In this document: piece after piece, positions 47,334 through 55,069 of the stretch
Numbering within the stretch: the first letter of the stretch is position 1
Layout: every line of letters starts with the position of its first letter
Notes under the pieces: generated by a model
What the model was told of the DNA's origin: nothing
Database searches by the model: none
The model's input: the letters and a program-made list of their open reading frames with translations, nothing else
Made by a program: the position numbers and the translations under genes
Source of the DNA: Streptomyces sp. DSM 15324
GTDB taxonomy: Bacteria; Actinomycetota; Actinomycetes; Streptomycetales; Streptomycetaceae
Assembly (NCBI RefSeq): GCF_001514285.1
Contig: NZ_KQ949027.1
Span: 310,001 to 374,000 of the forward strand
Length of the DNA: 64,000 nucleotides
Direction: 5' to 3'

Positions 47334-49559
47334 ATGCTTGGATCAACCCACGGCACCCTCACCACCGACTCCCGCCGCGCCCGGGTCATCGCGTGCGGCG
47401 AACAGCCCGGACCCGCCGTCCACGGCCGGCCCGCCGACGTCGACGACCTCGACGTCAGCGGGCGGCCGTTGTATGCGACCGTCCCCGATCTGGACCGGTT
47501 CTTCCGGCCCGAGTCGGTGGCGGTCATCGGCGCCTCGGACGCCGAGGGACGCCCCAACACCGGTGTCACCCGGCAACTGGTGGACTGGGCCGAGCGGGTG
47601 GGGGCACGGCTGCACCCCGTGCACCCCACGCGCGCGTCCGTCTTCGGCATCCCCTGCGTGGCGTCGGTCGCCGAGCTGCCGGAACAGACCGACCTGGCCG
47701 TGCTGCTGGTCGCCGATCCGCTGCCGGTGATCGAGGAACTGGCCGAGGCGAAGGTGCGGTTCGCCGTCGTGTTCGCCTCGGGCTTCGCGGAGACCGGCGA
47801 GGAGGGCGCGGCGGCGCAGGAGCGGCTCGCGGCGGCCGTGGCGGGCTCCGGCATCCGGCTGCTCGGGCCCAACACCAACCTCAACGCCTTCGAGCGGTTC
47901 CGCGAGGATCTCACCGGGCCGTCGATCGCGCTGATCACCCAGTCCGGGCACCAGGGCCGCCCGGTCTTCGCCCTCCAGGAGCTGGGCATCCGGCTCTCGC
48001 ACTGGGCACCCACCGGCAACGAGGCCGACCTGGAGACCGCCGACTTCCTGTCGTACTTCGCCGAGCGGCCCGAGGTCGGCGCCATCGCCTGTTACGTGGA
48101 GGGGCTGAAGGACGGCCGGGCCTTCCTCCTGGCGGCCGACCGGGCGGCCCGGCGCGGGGTCCCGGTGGTGGCGGTGAAGGTGGGCCGCACCGAGACCGGG
48201 GCCCGCACCGCCGCCTCCCACACCGGCAAGCTGACCGGCGCGGACGAGGTGGTGGACGCGGCGATGCGCCAGTACGGCGTCATCCGCGTCGACGGACTGG
48301 ACGAACTCCAGGACACCGCGGCCCTGCTGGCCCGGGCCCGCCGGCCCCGCGCGGACGGTGTGGTCGTCTACTCGATCTCGGGCGGCACCGGCGCCCACGC
48401 GGCCGACCTGGCGACGGCGGCGGGGCTGCGGCTGCCGGCGCTGTCGGCGGCCAGGCAGGCCGAGCTGCACCAGTGGATCCCGTCGTACCTGAACGTGGCC
48501 AACCCGGTGGACAACGGGGGGCACCCGGTCGGCGACGCGCGCGGCCGGAAGATCATCGACGCGATCCTCGACGACCCCGAGGTGGGAGTACTGATCTGTC
48601 CGATCACCGGCCCCTTCCCGCCGCTCAGCGACCGGCTGGTGCGGGACCTGGTGGACGCGGCAGAACACACGGACAAGCTGGTGTGCGTGGTCTGGGGCTC
48701 GCCGGTGGGGACGGAACCGGCCTACCGGGACGTCCTGCTGGGCTCCTCCCGGGTGGCGACCTTCCGCTCCCTCGGCAACTGCGTCACCGCCGTCCGGGCG
48801 TACCTGGAGCACCACCGCTTCGTGAGCGACTACCGCTCGCCCTTCGACCAGGCGCCGCGCACCCCGTCCCCGTCCTTCCGCAAGGCGCAGCTGCTGATGC
48901 GCCCCGGCCAGCAGCTCAGCGAGCACGCGGCGAAGCAGCTGCTGCGGGCGTACGGCATCCGGGTCCCGCGCGAGCAGCTGGTGACCAGCGCGGCGGCGGC
49001 GGTGCGGGCGGCGGGGCTGGTCGGGTACCCGGTGGTGATGAAGGCGTCCGGTGAGCGGATCGCGCACAAGACCGAGCTGGGGCTGGTCAAGATCGGCCTG
49101 ACCTCGGCGAGCCAGGTCCGCGACGCCTACCGCGAACTGACCGACATCGCCCGCTACGAGGGCGTCTCGCTGGACGGCGTCCTGGTCTGCCAGATGGTCG
49201 AGCGGGGGGTGGAGATGGTGGTCGGGGTGACCCACGACGACCTGTTCGGCCCGACGGTCACCGTCGGCCTGGGCGGGGTTCTGGTGGAGGTGCTGCGCGA
49301 CGCCGCCGTGCGGGTGCCGCCCTTCGGGGAGGACCAGGCGCGGGACATGCTCGCCGAGCTGCGCGGCCGGGCCCTGCTGGACGGCGTCCGGGGCCGCCCG
49401 CCGGCCGATGTCGACGCCCTCGTGGAGGTCGTCCTGCGGGTCCAGCGCATGGCGTTGGAGCTGGGCTCCGACCTGGCCGAGCTCGACATCAACCCGCTGG
49501 TGGTGCTGCCGTTCGGGCAGGGCGCGGTGGCGCTGGACGCGTTGGCGGTGTGTCGCTGA
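47334..49559 (+). CDS. ADP-forming acyl-CoA ligase (acetate-CoA ligase family)
   Basis: The 741-residue protein has an unusual N-terminal extension of about 55 residues. The CoA-binding domain follows (FFRPESVAVIGASDAEGRPNTGV), then the ligase-CoA domain with SGHQG at the phosphohistidine region (LLGPNTN.. and ALITQSGHQGRPVF). SHTGKLTGAD, YLNVANPVDNGG and a C-terminal ATP-grasp domain (YPVVMKASGERIAHKTELGLVKIGL) complete it. It forms acyl-CoA from an organic acid. Two palindromes lie upstream; the enoyl-CoA hydratase follows 1 bp after the stop. Confidence 0.92.
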   Translation: MLGSTHGTLTTDSRRARVIACGEQPGPAVHGRPADVDDLDVSGRPLYATVPDLDRFFRPESVAVIGASDAEGRPNTGVTRQLVDWAERVGARLHPVHPTRASVFGIPCVASVAELPEQTDLAVLLVADPLPVIEELAEAKVRFAVVFASGFAETGEEGAAAQERLAAAVAGSGIRLLGPNTNLNAFERFREDLTGPSIALITQSGHQGRPVFALQELGIRLSHWAPTGNEADLETADFLSYFAERPEVGAIACYVEGLKDGRAFLLAADRAARRGVPVVAVKVGRTETGARTAASHTGKLTGADEVVDAAMRQYGVIRVDGLDELQDTAALLARARRPRADGVVVYSISGGTGAHAADLATAAGLRLPALSAARQAELHQWIPSYLNVANPVDNGGHPVGDARGRKIIDAILDDPEVGVLICPITGPFPPLSDRLVRDLVDAAEHTDKLVCVVWGSPVGTEPAYRDVLLGSSRVATFRSLGNCVTAVRAYLEHHRFVSDYRSPFDQAPRTPSPSFRKAQLLMRPGQQLSEHAAKQLLRAYGIRVPREQLVTSAAAAVRAAGLVGYPVVMKASGERIAHKTELGLVKIGLTSASQVRDAYRELTDIARYEGVSLDGVLVCQMVERGVEMVVGVTHDDLFGPTVTVGLGGVLVEVLRDAAVRVPPFGEDQARDMLAELRGRALLDGVRGRPPADVDALVEVVLRVQRMALELGSDLAELDINPLVVLPFGQGAVALDALAVCR

Positions 49560-49560
49560 G

Positions 49561-50343
49561 ATGGACCTGTTGACTCGGCACACCGGCCAGGTCGCGTTCC
49601 TGACCCTCAATCGCCCCGAGGCCCTCAACGCCCTCACTGGCGACCTGCGGGAACAGCTGATCCGGACGCTCTCGGAGGCCTCCGCCGACCCCGCCGTCCG
49701 GGCGGTCGTCCTCACCGGCGCCGGACGGGGCTTCTGCGCCGGAGCGGACCTGCGGGGCGGGGCGGGGGCGGGCGAGCGGGTCGCCGGTGACGTGGCCCGG
49801 ATGATCCGGCTGGGCGCGCAGCGCCTGATCGCGGCCGTGCTGGACTGCGAGAAACCGGTGATCGCCGCGGTGAACGGCACGGCGGCCGGCCTCGGCGCGC
49901 ATCTCGCCCTCGCCTGCGATCTGGTCCTGGCCGCCGAGTCGGCGCGGTTCATCGAGGTGTTCGTCCGCCGGGGCCTGGTCCCCGACGGCGGCGGCGCCTA
50001 TCTCCTCCCCCGGCTGGTCGGCCCCCAGCGGGCGAAGGAGCTGATGTTCTTCGGCGACGCGGTCGGCGCGGCGGACGCCGAACGCCTGGGGCTGGTGAAC
50101 CGGGTGGTGCCGGACGGCGAGCTGGAGAAGACGGCCGGCGAGTGGGCAGCCCGGCTGGCCACCGGCCCCACCCGCGCCCTGGCCCTCACCAAACACCTCG
50201 TCAACACCTCCCTCGGCACCGACCGCGCCACCGCCTTCGCCGCCGAGGCCACCGCCCAGGAGATCAACATGACGACGGCGGACGCGAGCGAGGGCGTCAC
50301 CAGCTTCCTGGAACGCCGGGCGGCCGAGTTCAGGGGACGGTAG
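49561..50343 (+). CDS. Enoyl-CoA hydratase/isomerase
   Basis: The 260-residue crotonase-fold protein starts directly after the ligase stop. It reads VAFLTLNRPEALNALTGDLREQL, VVLTGAGRGFCAGADLRGGA, VIAAVNGTAAGLGAHLALACDLVLAAESARFIEVFVRRGLVPDGGGAYLLPRLVG. The oxyanion hole glycine and the Asp/Gly pattern (GLVPDGGG) are present. Operon partner of the ADP-forming acyl-CoA ligase. Confidence 0.92.
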   Translation: MDLLTRHTGQVAFLTLNRPEALNALTGDLREQLIRTLSEASADPAVRAVVLTGAGRGFCAGADLRGGAGAGERVAGDVARMIRLGAQRLIAAVLDCEKPVIAAVNGTAAGLGAHLALACDLVLAAESARFIEVFVRRGLVPDGGGAYLLPRLVGPQRAKELMFFGDAVGAADAERLGLVNRVVPDGELEKTAGEWAARLATGPTRALALTKHLVNTSLGTDRATAFAAEATAQEINMTTADASEGVTSFLERRAAEFRGR

Positions 50344-50413
50344 GCGGGGGAGGGAGGAGTCGGGGACTGCCTGCTCACCTCCCCTCGTACCGCCCCCGCA
50401 CACCCCTTCCAAT

Positions 50414-50428
50414 CTGACATACCGTCAG
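50414..50428 (+). promoter_or_regulatory. Regulon palindrome CTGAC-N5-GTCAG, site 10
   Basis: CTGACATACCGTCAG is a perfect palindrome 13 bp upstream of the flavin reductase ATG. Confidence 0.78.
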
Positions 50429-50441
50429 CTTCAATGGGGAC

Positions 50442-51026
50442 ATGATGGGACACGCGGGGATGGCGGCCGCCGCCGTCCGTTACCTGAGGGCGGGCCCGGT
50501 CGAACCGCTGCCCCGTCCCGAACTGCGCTGCGTCCGCGAGGACGAGCGGGCTCCGGTGGACGGGGCCGAGTTCCGGCGGGTGCTGGGGAACTTCGCGTCC
50601 GGCGTCACCGTCGTCACGGCGCCGACACCGGACGGCCCCGCCGGCTTCGCCTGCCAGTCCTTCTCCTCCCTCTCCCTCGACCCGCCCCTGGTCGCCTTCA
50701 TGGTGGGCCGTACGTCCACGACCTGGCCGCGCATCGCCCACGCGGGCGCCTTCTGCGTCAACGTCCTCGCCGCGCACCAGAGCGCGCTGTGCCGCGCCTT
50801 CGCGGTGAGCGGCGCGGACAAGTTCGCGGGCGTGCCCTTCGACGCGGCCCCGGTCTCCGGCTCCCCGCGCCTGGCCGGCGCCCTCGCCTGGATCGACTGC
50901 GCCGTCCACGCGGTGCACACCGGGGGCGACCACCTCATCGTCGTGGGCCGGGTGAACGCCCTCGGGTCGACACCCGCCGCGGACACGGAACGGCCCCTGC
51001 TGTTCCACAGGGGCCGGTTCCTGTAG
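50442..51026 (+). CDS. Flavin reductase family protein
   Basis: The 194-residue protein has the split-barrel flavin-reductase domain: FRRVLGNFASGVTVVTAPTPDGPAGFACQSFSSLSLDPPLVAFMVGRTSTTWPRIAHAGAFCVNVLAAHQ, then FAVSGADKFAGVPFDAAPVSGSPRL and the C-terminal GGDHLIVVGRVNAL. It would reduce FMN with NAD(P)H for a two-component monooxygenase. It is the only gene directly controlled by its palindrome, and its likely clients are LLM-class enzymes under the same palindrome. Confidence 0.9.
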   Translation: MMGHAGMAAAAVRYLRAGPVEPLPRPELRCVREDERAPVDGAEFRRVLGNFASGVTVVTAPTPDGPAGFACQSFSSLSLDPPLVAFMVGRTSTTWPRIAHAGAFCVNVLAAHQSALCRAFAVSGADKFAGVPFDAAPVSGSPRLAGALAWIDCAVHAVHTGGDHLIVVGRVNALGSTPAADTERPLLFHRGRFL

Positions 51027-51135
51027 ACGCGGGGCGGCCCCCACCGCCCCCTTGCCGCCGGACCACGCCCGAGGGCCACCGCCCGGACGGCGTCACGCAG
51101 CCGCCGACCCCCGCCGAAACCGCCCCCGGGGGCCG

Positions 51136-51300
51136 CCGCAGCCCACCGCCGAACCGCCAACAGACCGCCGCCCGGACGCCCGTCACCCAGCCACCGGACC
51201 CTCGCCGCCGAACCACACCCGAGCGCCACCGCAGCCCACCGCCGAACCGCCAACAGACCGCCGCCCGGACGCCCGTCACCCAGCCACCGGACCCTCGCCG
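51136..51300. repeat. Perfect 72-bp direct repeat and related short repeats
   Basis: The 72 bp at 51136-51207 recur exactly at 51229-51300 (offset 93 bp). The shorter unit CGGACGGCGTCACGCAG recurs near 51086, 51297 and 51330. The whole intergenic stretch 51027-51339 shows no gene; the open frames are repeats read through. Confidence 0.9.
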
Positions 51301-51339
51301 GACGGCGTCACGCAGTCGCCGGACCACCGCCGGACGGCG

Positions 51340-52647
51340 TCACGCAGCCGCCAGAAGCGGGGCCGTCGGCCGTCGGCGGATCACCAGTGCCATCAGGGCC
51401 GCCGCCGCGCACAGCGCGCCCGACGCGTACCAGACCACGTCGTACGAGCCGAAGGCGTCGCGGGCGACACCGCCGAGGAAGGCGATCAGGGCCGCGCCGA
51501 CCTGGTGGGAAGCGAGGACCCAGCCGAAGACGATGGCGCTGTCGTCGCCGTAGTGCTCACGGCACAGGGCGAGGGTGGGCGGCACGGTGGCGACCCAGTC
51601 CAGGCCGTAGAAGACGATGAAGAAGATCATCGGGGGGTGGACGGCCGGGGCCAGCAGCAGGGGGAGGAACAGCAGCGAGACGCCGCGCAGCGCGTAGTAG
51701 ACGGCCAGCAGGCGGCGCGGGGAGAAGCGGTCGGTGAACCAGCCGGAGGCGATCGTGCCGACCACGTCGAAGACGCCGATGACCGCGAGGAGCGAGGCCG
51801 CCGCCGTGACCGGCATGCCGTGGTCGTGGGCGGCCGGCACGAAGTGGGTCTGCACCAGGCCGTTCGTGGAGGCGCCGCAGATCGCGAAGGTGCCGGCGAG
51901 GAGCCAGAAGGGGCCGGTGCGCATCGCGGACAACAGGACCTTGACGGTGCGGCTCGCGGCCCCCTGCACGGGCGCCGGCTTCGGTACGAACTCCTTCGCG
52001 CCGTACGGGCTCGCCCCCACGTCCGCCGGGTGGTCGCGCAGCAGCAGCCAGACGAAGGGGACGACGGCGAGGGCGGCCAGGGCCACCGTGACCGCGGCGG
52101 GGCGCCAGTCGTGGCGGGTGATCATCCAGGACAGCAGCGGCAGGAAGATCAGCTGGCCGGAGGCGGAGGCGGCGGTGAGGATGCCGCTGACCAGGCCGCG
52201 GCGCTCGGTGAACCAGCGGTTGGTGACCGTCGCGGCGAAGGCCAGCGCCATCGAGCCGGAGCCCAGGCCGACCAGCAGGCCCCAGCACAGGAGGAGTTGC
52301 CAGGCCGCCGTCATCCACACCGTGAGCCCCGAGCCGAGCGCGATCACGGTCAGGGCGACCGCCACCACCCGGCGGATGCCGAAGCGGTCCATCAGCGCGG
52401 CGGCGAACGGCGCGGTGAGCCCGTACAGGGCGAGGTTGATCGAGACGGCCGCGCCGATCGTGCCGCGCGACCAGCCGAACTCCTGGTGCAGCGGGTCGAT
52501 GAGCAGACCGGGCAGCGAGCGGAAGGCGGCCGCACCGATGATCGTGACGAAGGTGACGGCGGCGACGAACCACGCGCGGTGGATACGGAAACGGGCGGGG
52601 GGCTTCTGTGCCGGTACGGCTGCGAGGGCCTCGCTTGTCTGGGTCAC
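51340..52647 (-). CDS. MFS transporter (monocarboxylate/oxalate-formate antiporter-like)
   Basis: The 435-residue protein has 12 membrane helices in two halves, with GRFGIRRVVAV-type motif A (ALMDRFGIRRVVAVALT), LVGLGSGSMALAFAATVTNRWFTERRGLVSGILTAASASGQLIFLPLLSW and motif A in the second half (SGWFTDRFSPRRLLAVYY). This pattern fits MCT/OFA-like MFS carriers of organic acids. It could import the regulon substrate, but no palindrome lies upstream, so the link is only by proximity. It is divergent from the AraC-type regulator. Confidence 0.9.
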   Translation of the reverse strand: MTQTSEALAAVPAQKPPARFRIHRAWFVAAVTFVTIIGAAAFRSLPGLLIDPLHQEFGWSRGTIGAAVSINLALYGLTAPFAAALMDRFGIRRVVAVALTVIALGSGLTVWMTAAWQLLLCWGLLVGLGSGSMALAFAATVTNRWFTERRGLVSGILTAASASGQLIFLPLLSWMITRHDWRPAAVTVALAALAVVPFVWLLLRDHPADVGASPYGAKEFVPKPAPVQGAASRTVKVLLSAMRTGPFWLLAGTFAICGASTNGLVQTHFVPAAHDHGMPVTAAASLLAVIGVFDVVGTIASGWFTDRFSPRRLLAVYYALRGVSLLFLPLLLAPAVHPPMIFFIVFYGLDWVATVPPTLALCREHYGDDSAIVFGWVLASHQVGAALIAFLGGVARDAFGSYDVVWYASGALCAAAALMALVIRRRPTAPLLAAA

Positions 52648-52718
52648 GTCACCAAGGGTGCGATGTCCGGACCCGCGCCACCACTGGCCCGAAAGTCAGC
52701 GTTCGATAGGATCGGGCC

Positions 52719-53747
52719 ATGAGTCGTGATGGCCGTGACGTCCGCCCGCACCGTGTCGTCGTCCTCGCCCTGGACGGCCTGCTCCCCTTCGAGCTGGGCA
52801 TCCCGCACCGCATCTTCGGCCGCCCCCAGGACGCCGAGGGACGCCACCTGTACGAGGTCGTGACCTGCTCGATCCGGCCACCGGGCCCGGTCCGGACCGA
52901 CGCCGACTTCGCGATCATGGTGGAGCACGGACCGGAGACCCTCGCCACCGCCGACACCGTCGTCGTCCCCGCCTCCTACCAGCTCGGCCCGGTCTTCGAG
53001 CAGGGCGTCCTCACCGACGAACTCGCCGCCGCCCTGGCCCACATCCGCCCCGGCACCCGCCTCGCTTCCATCTGCACCGGGGTGTACGTCCTCGCCGCCG
53101 CCGGCCTGCTCGACGGCCGCCCCGCGACCACGCACTGGGCCGACGCCGCGCACCTCCAGCAGCTCTTCCCGAAGATCGACGTCGACCCGGACGTCCTGTT
53201 CATCGACGACGGCGACATCCTCACCTCCGCCGGGGTCGCCGCCGGCATCGACCTGTGCCTGCACATCGTCCGCCGCGACCACGGCACCGCGGTCGCCAAC
53301 GACGTCGCCCGCCGCACCGTCGTACCGCCGCACCGCGACGGCGGTCAGGCGCAGTACATCGAGCGGCCCGTGCCCGACCCGCAGCAGGCCGGCACCACCA
53401 CCGCCCGCGCCTGGGCGCTCGGGCGGCTGCACGAGCCGATCCAGCTGCGCGACATGGCCGCGCAGGAGTCCCTGTCGGTACGGACGTTCACCCGCCGCTT
53501 CCGCGAGGAGACCGGCGTCAGCCCCGGCCAGTGGCTCACCCAGCAGCGCGTCGAACGGGCCCGGCATCTGCTGGAGTCCAGCGACCGCTCCGTCGACCAG
53601 GTCGCCCGGGACTCCGGCTTCGGCACCGCCCAGTCGATGCGGCAGCACCTACAGGCGGCCCTCGGGGTCACCCCCACCGCCTACCGCCGCACCTTCCGCA
53701 CCGGCGGCGACCTCGAACGCACCGACGGAGTCGGCACCCCGACCTGA
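52719..53747 (+). CDS. GlxA-type AraC-family transcriptional regulator
   Basis: The 342-residue protein has an N-terminal DJ-1/PfpI-like domain (VVVLALDGLLPFELGIPHRIFGR, SICTGVYVLAAAGLLDGRPATTHW) and a C-terminal AraC domain (IQLRDMAAQESLSVRTFTRRFREETGVSPGQWLTQQRVERARHLLESSDRSVDQVARDSGFG). This is the GlxA/FtrA layout. It is divergent from the MFS transporter and probably controls it. Its 3' end overlaps the next convergent gene by 99 bp. Confidence 0.92.
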   Translation: MSRDGRDVRPHRVVVLALDGLLPFELGIPHRIFGRPQDAEGRHLYEVVTCSIRPPGPVRTDADFAIMVEHGPETLATADTVVVPASYQLGPVFEQGVLTDELAAALAHIRPGTRLASICTGVYVLAAAGLLDGRPATTHWADAAHLQQLFPKIDVDPDVLFIDDGDILTSAGVAAGIDLCLHIVRRDHGTAVANDVARRTVVPPHRDGGQAQYIERPVPDPQQAGTTTARAWALGRLHEPIQLRDMAAQESLSVRTFTRRFREETGVSPGQWLTQQRVERARHLLESSDRSVDQVARDSGFGTAQSMRQHLQAALGVTPTAYRRTFRTGGDLERTDGVGTPT

Positions 53748-54917
53748 CCGCCCGGCCCGCCGGACCTCGCCCCACCAGCCGATCCCGGTCAGCAGCAGCG
53801 TCAGCCCCACCCCGGCCAGCACCGCCGTGGACGGCTCCACCACCCGCAGCAGCACACCCGCCGCCGATCCCGTCGCCGCGTACCCCGCCCCTGCCGCCGC
53901 GTACATGACGGAGTAGCCGGCGGCCAGCGCGCCCGGCGGGAGCGCCTCGCGCAGGGACAGGTTGCGGGTGAGCATGGCGCCCGACTGGAGCATGCCGCCC
54001 ACGATCAGCGCCACCGCGATCCCCGCGGCGTGCGGTGTCAGCGCGGCGACCGTCACACACACCGAGGTGCCGCCCGTCAGGATCACGCTGCGCTCCCGCA
54101 GCCGCCCCGGCCAGCTGCGCAGCCCGTGCACGAACGCGCCGAGCCCGCCGCCCACCGCCATCCCCGTCAGCAACGGCCCCGACCAGCCGACGGGGACGCC
54201 CCGCTGTTCGAGCAGGGCCGGCAGGACCAGTTCGGACAGGCCGAGCAGGGTCAGGCTGGCCGCGCCCGTCACGTACACCGGCCAGGCGCCGGCCAGGACC
54301 CGCGGCAACGACGCCCCGGGGCGGTCAGCGCCTGGGCCGCCGTCGGCGCCCCAGGCAGCAGGCAGCAGCCACAGGCAGGCCACCGAGGAGGCCATCAGCG
54401 CGGCGGCGAGGAGCAGCGGGACGCGCGGCGCGACGCCCAGCGCCAGGCCGGCGACGGCGGCCGGGGAGGCCGCCCACACGCCGGCCGCCAGGATCGACTC
54501 GGCGGACAGGGCCTGCGCCGCCGCCCGCTCCGGGACCAGTTCGGTGAGCAGGGTGCGCAGACCGCCGGTGGTGGCGGCGGGCGCGGCACCGGCGAGGAAC
54601 GCGAACCCGCCGAGCACGGCCGGATGCGCGCCCGGCAGCAGGCCCGGCCCGGCGAAGCCGACGGTCCCGCACCCGAGGCCGACGGCCAGGTGGGCGCGGG
54701 CCCGGTGGGGGCGCAGCCGCATCCCGAGGACAGGGGCGCCGAGGATCTCACCGAGGACATAGGCCGCCGCGAGGATCGCCCCCAGGGAGTACCCGCCGGG
54801 GCGTTCCCGCACCAGGAACACCAGCGCGAGCGGCGCCATCGCGACCGGCATCCGCGCACCGACTGCGGTACAGGCCCAGGCCAGGACCTGTCGGGAGGCG
54901 AGGTCGCGGTAGCTCAT
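53649..54917 (-). CDS. MFS transporter
   Basis: The 422-residue protein has about 12 membrane helices (ARMPVAMAPLALVFLVRE, GYSLGAILAAAYVLGEILGAPVLGMRLR and more). The last about 30 residues (SGRGADSVGAFEVAAGAEG...) form a tail lacking membrane character that is antisense to the AraC gene, so the original stop may have been lost. No clear substrate. Confidence 0.82.
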   Translation of the reverse strand: MSYRDLASRQVLAWACTAVGARMPVAMAPLALVFLVRERPGGYSLGAILAAAYVLGEILGAPVLGMRLRPHRARAHLAVGLGCGTVGFAGPGLLPGAHPAVLGGFAFLAGAAPAATTGGLRTLLTELVPERAAAQALSAESILAAGVWAASPAAVAGLALGVAPRVPLLLAAALMASSVACLWLLPAAWGADGGPGADRPGASLPRVLAGAWPVYVTGAASLTLLGLSELVLPALLEQRGVPVGWSGPLLTGMAVGGGLGAFVHGLRSWPGRLRERSVILTGGTSVCVTVAALTPHAAGIAVALIVGGMLQSGAMLTRNLSLREALPPGALAAGYSVMYAAAGAGYAATGSAAGVLLRVVEPSTAVLAGVGLTLLLTGIGWWGEVRRAGRSGRGADSVGAFEVAAGAEGAAVGGGGDPEGRL

Positions 54918-55069
54918 GCTCCGACGCTACGGCGTGGGTCCGACGACGTCCCACGGGTTTTCAGCCGGTGCCACGAAGACCACGGACCGCCCCGGTCCGC
55001 CCCCGGGTGGGCATGTCAAGATGCTGCTGTGCCGGGGTACTTGGCCGGGCCGGGAGCGCGAGCAGAGGT

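Noticed and set aside
51052..52722. Long plus-strand open frame opposite the MFS gene
   Set aside because: It is a shadow of the minus-strand transporter and the repeat-rich intergenic stretch; no start with a ribosome site and no family resemblance.
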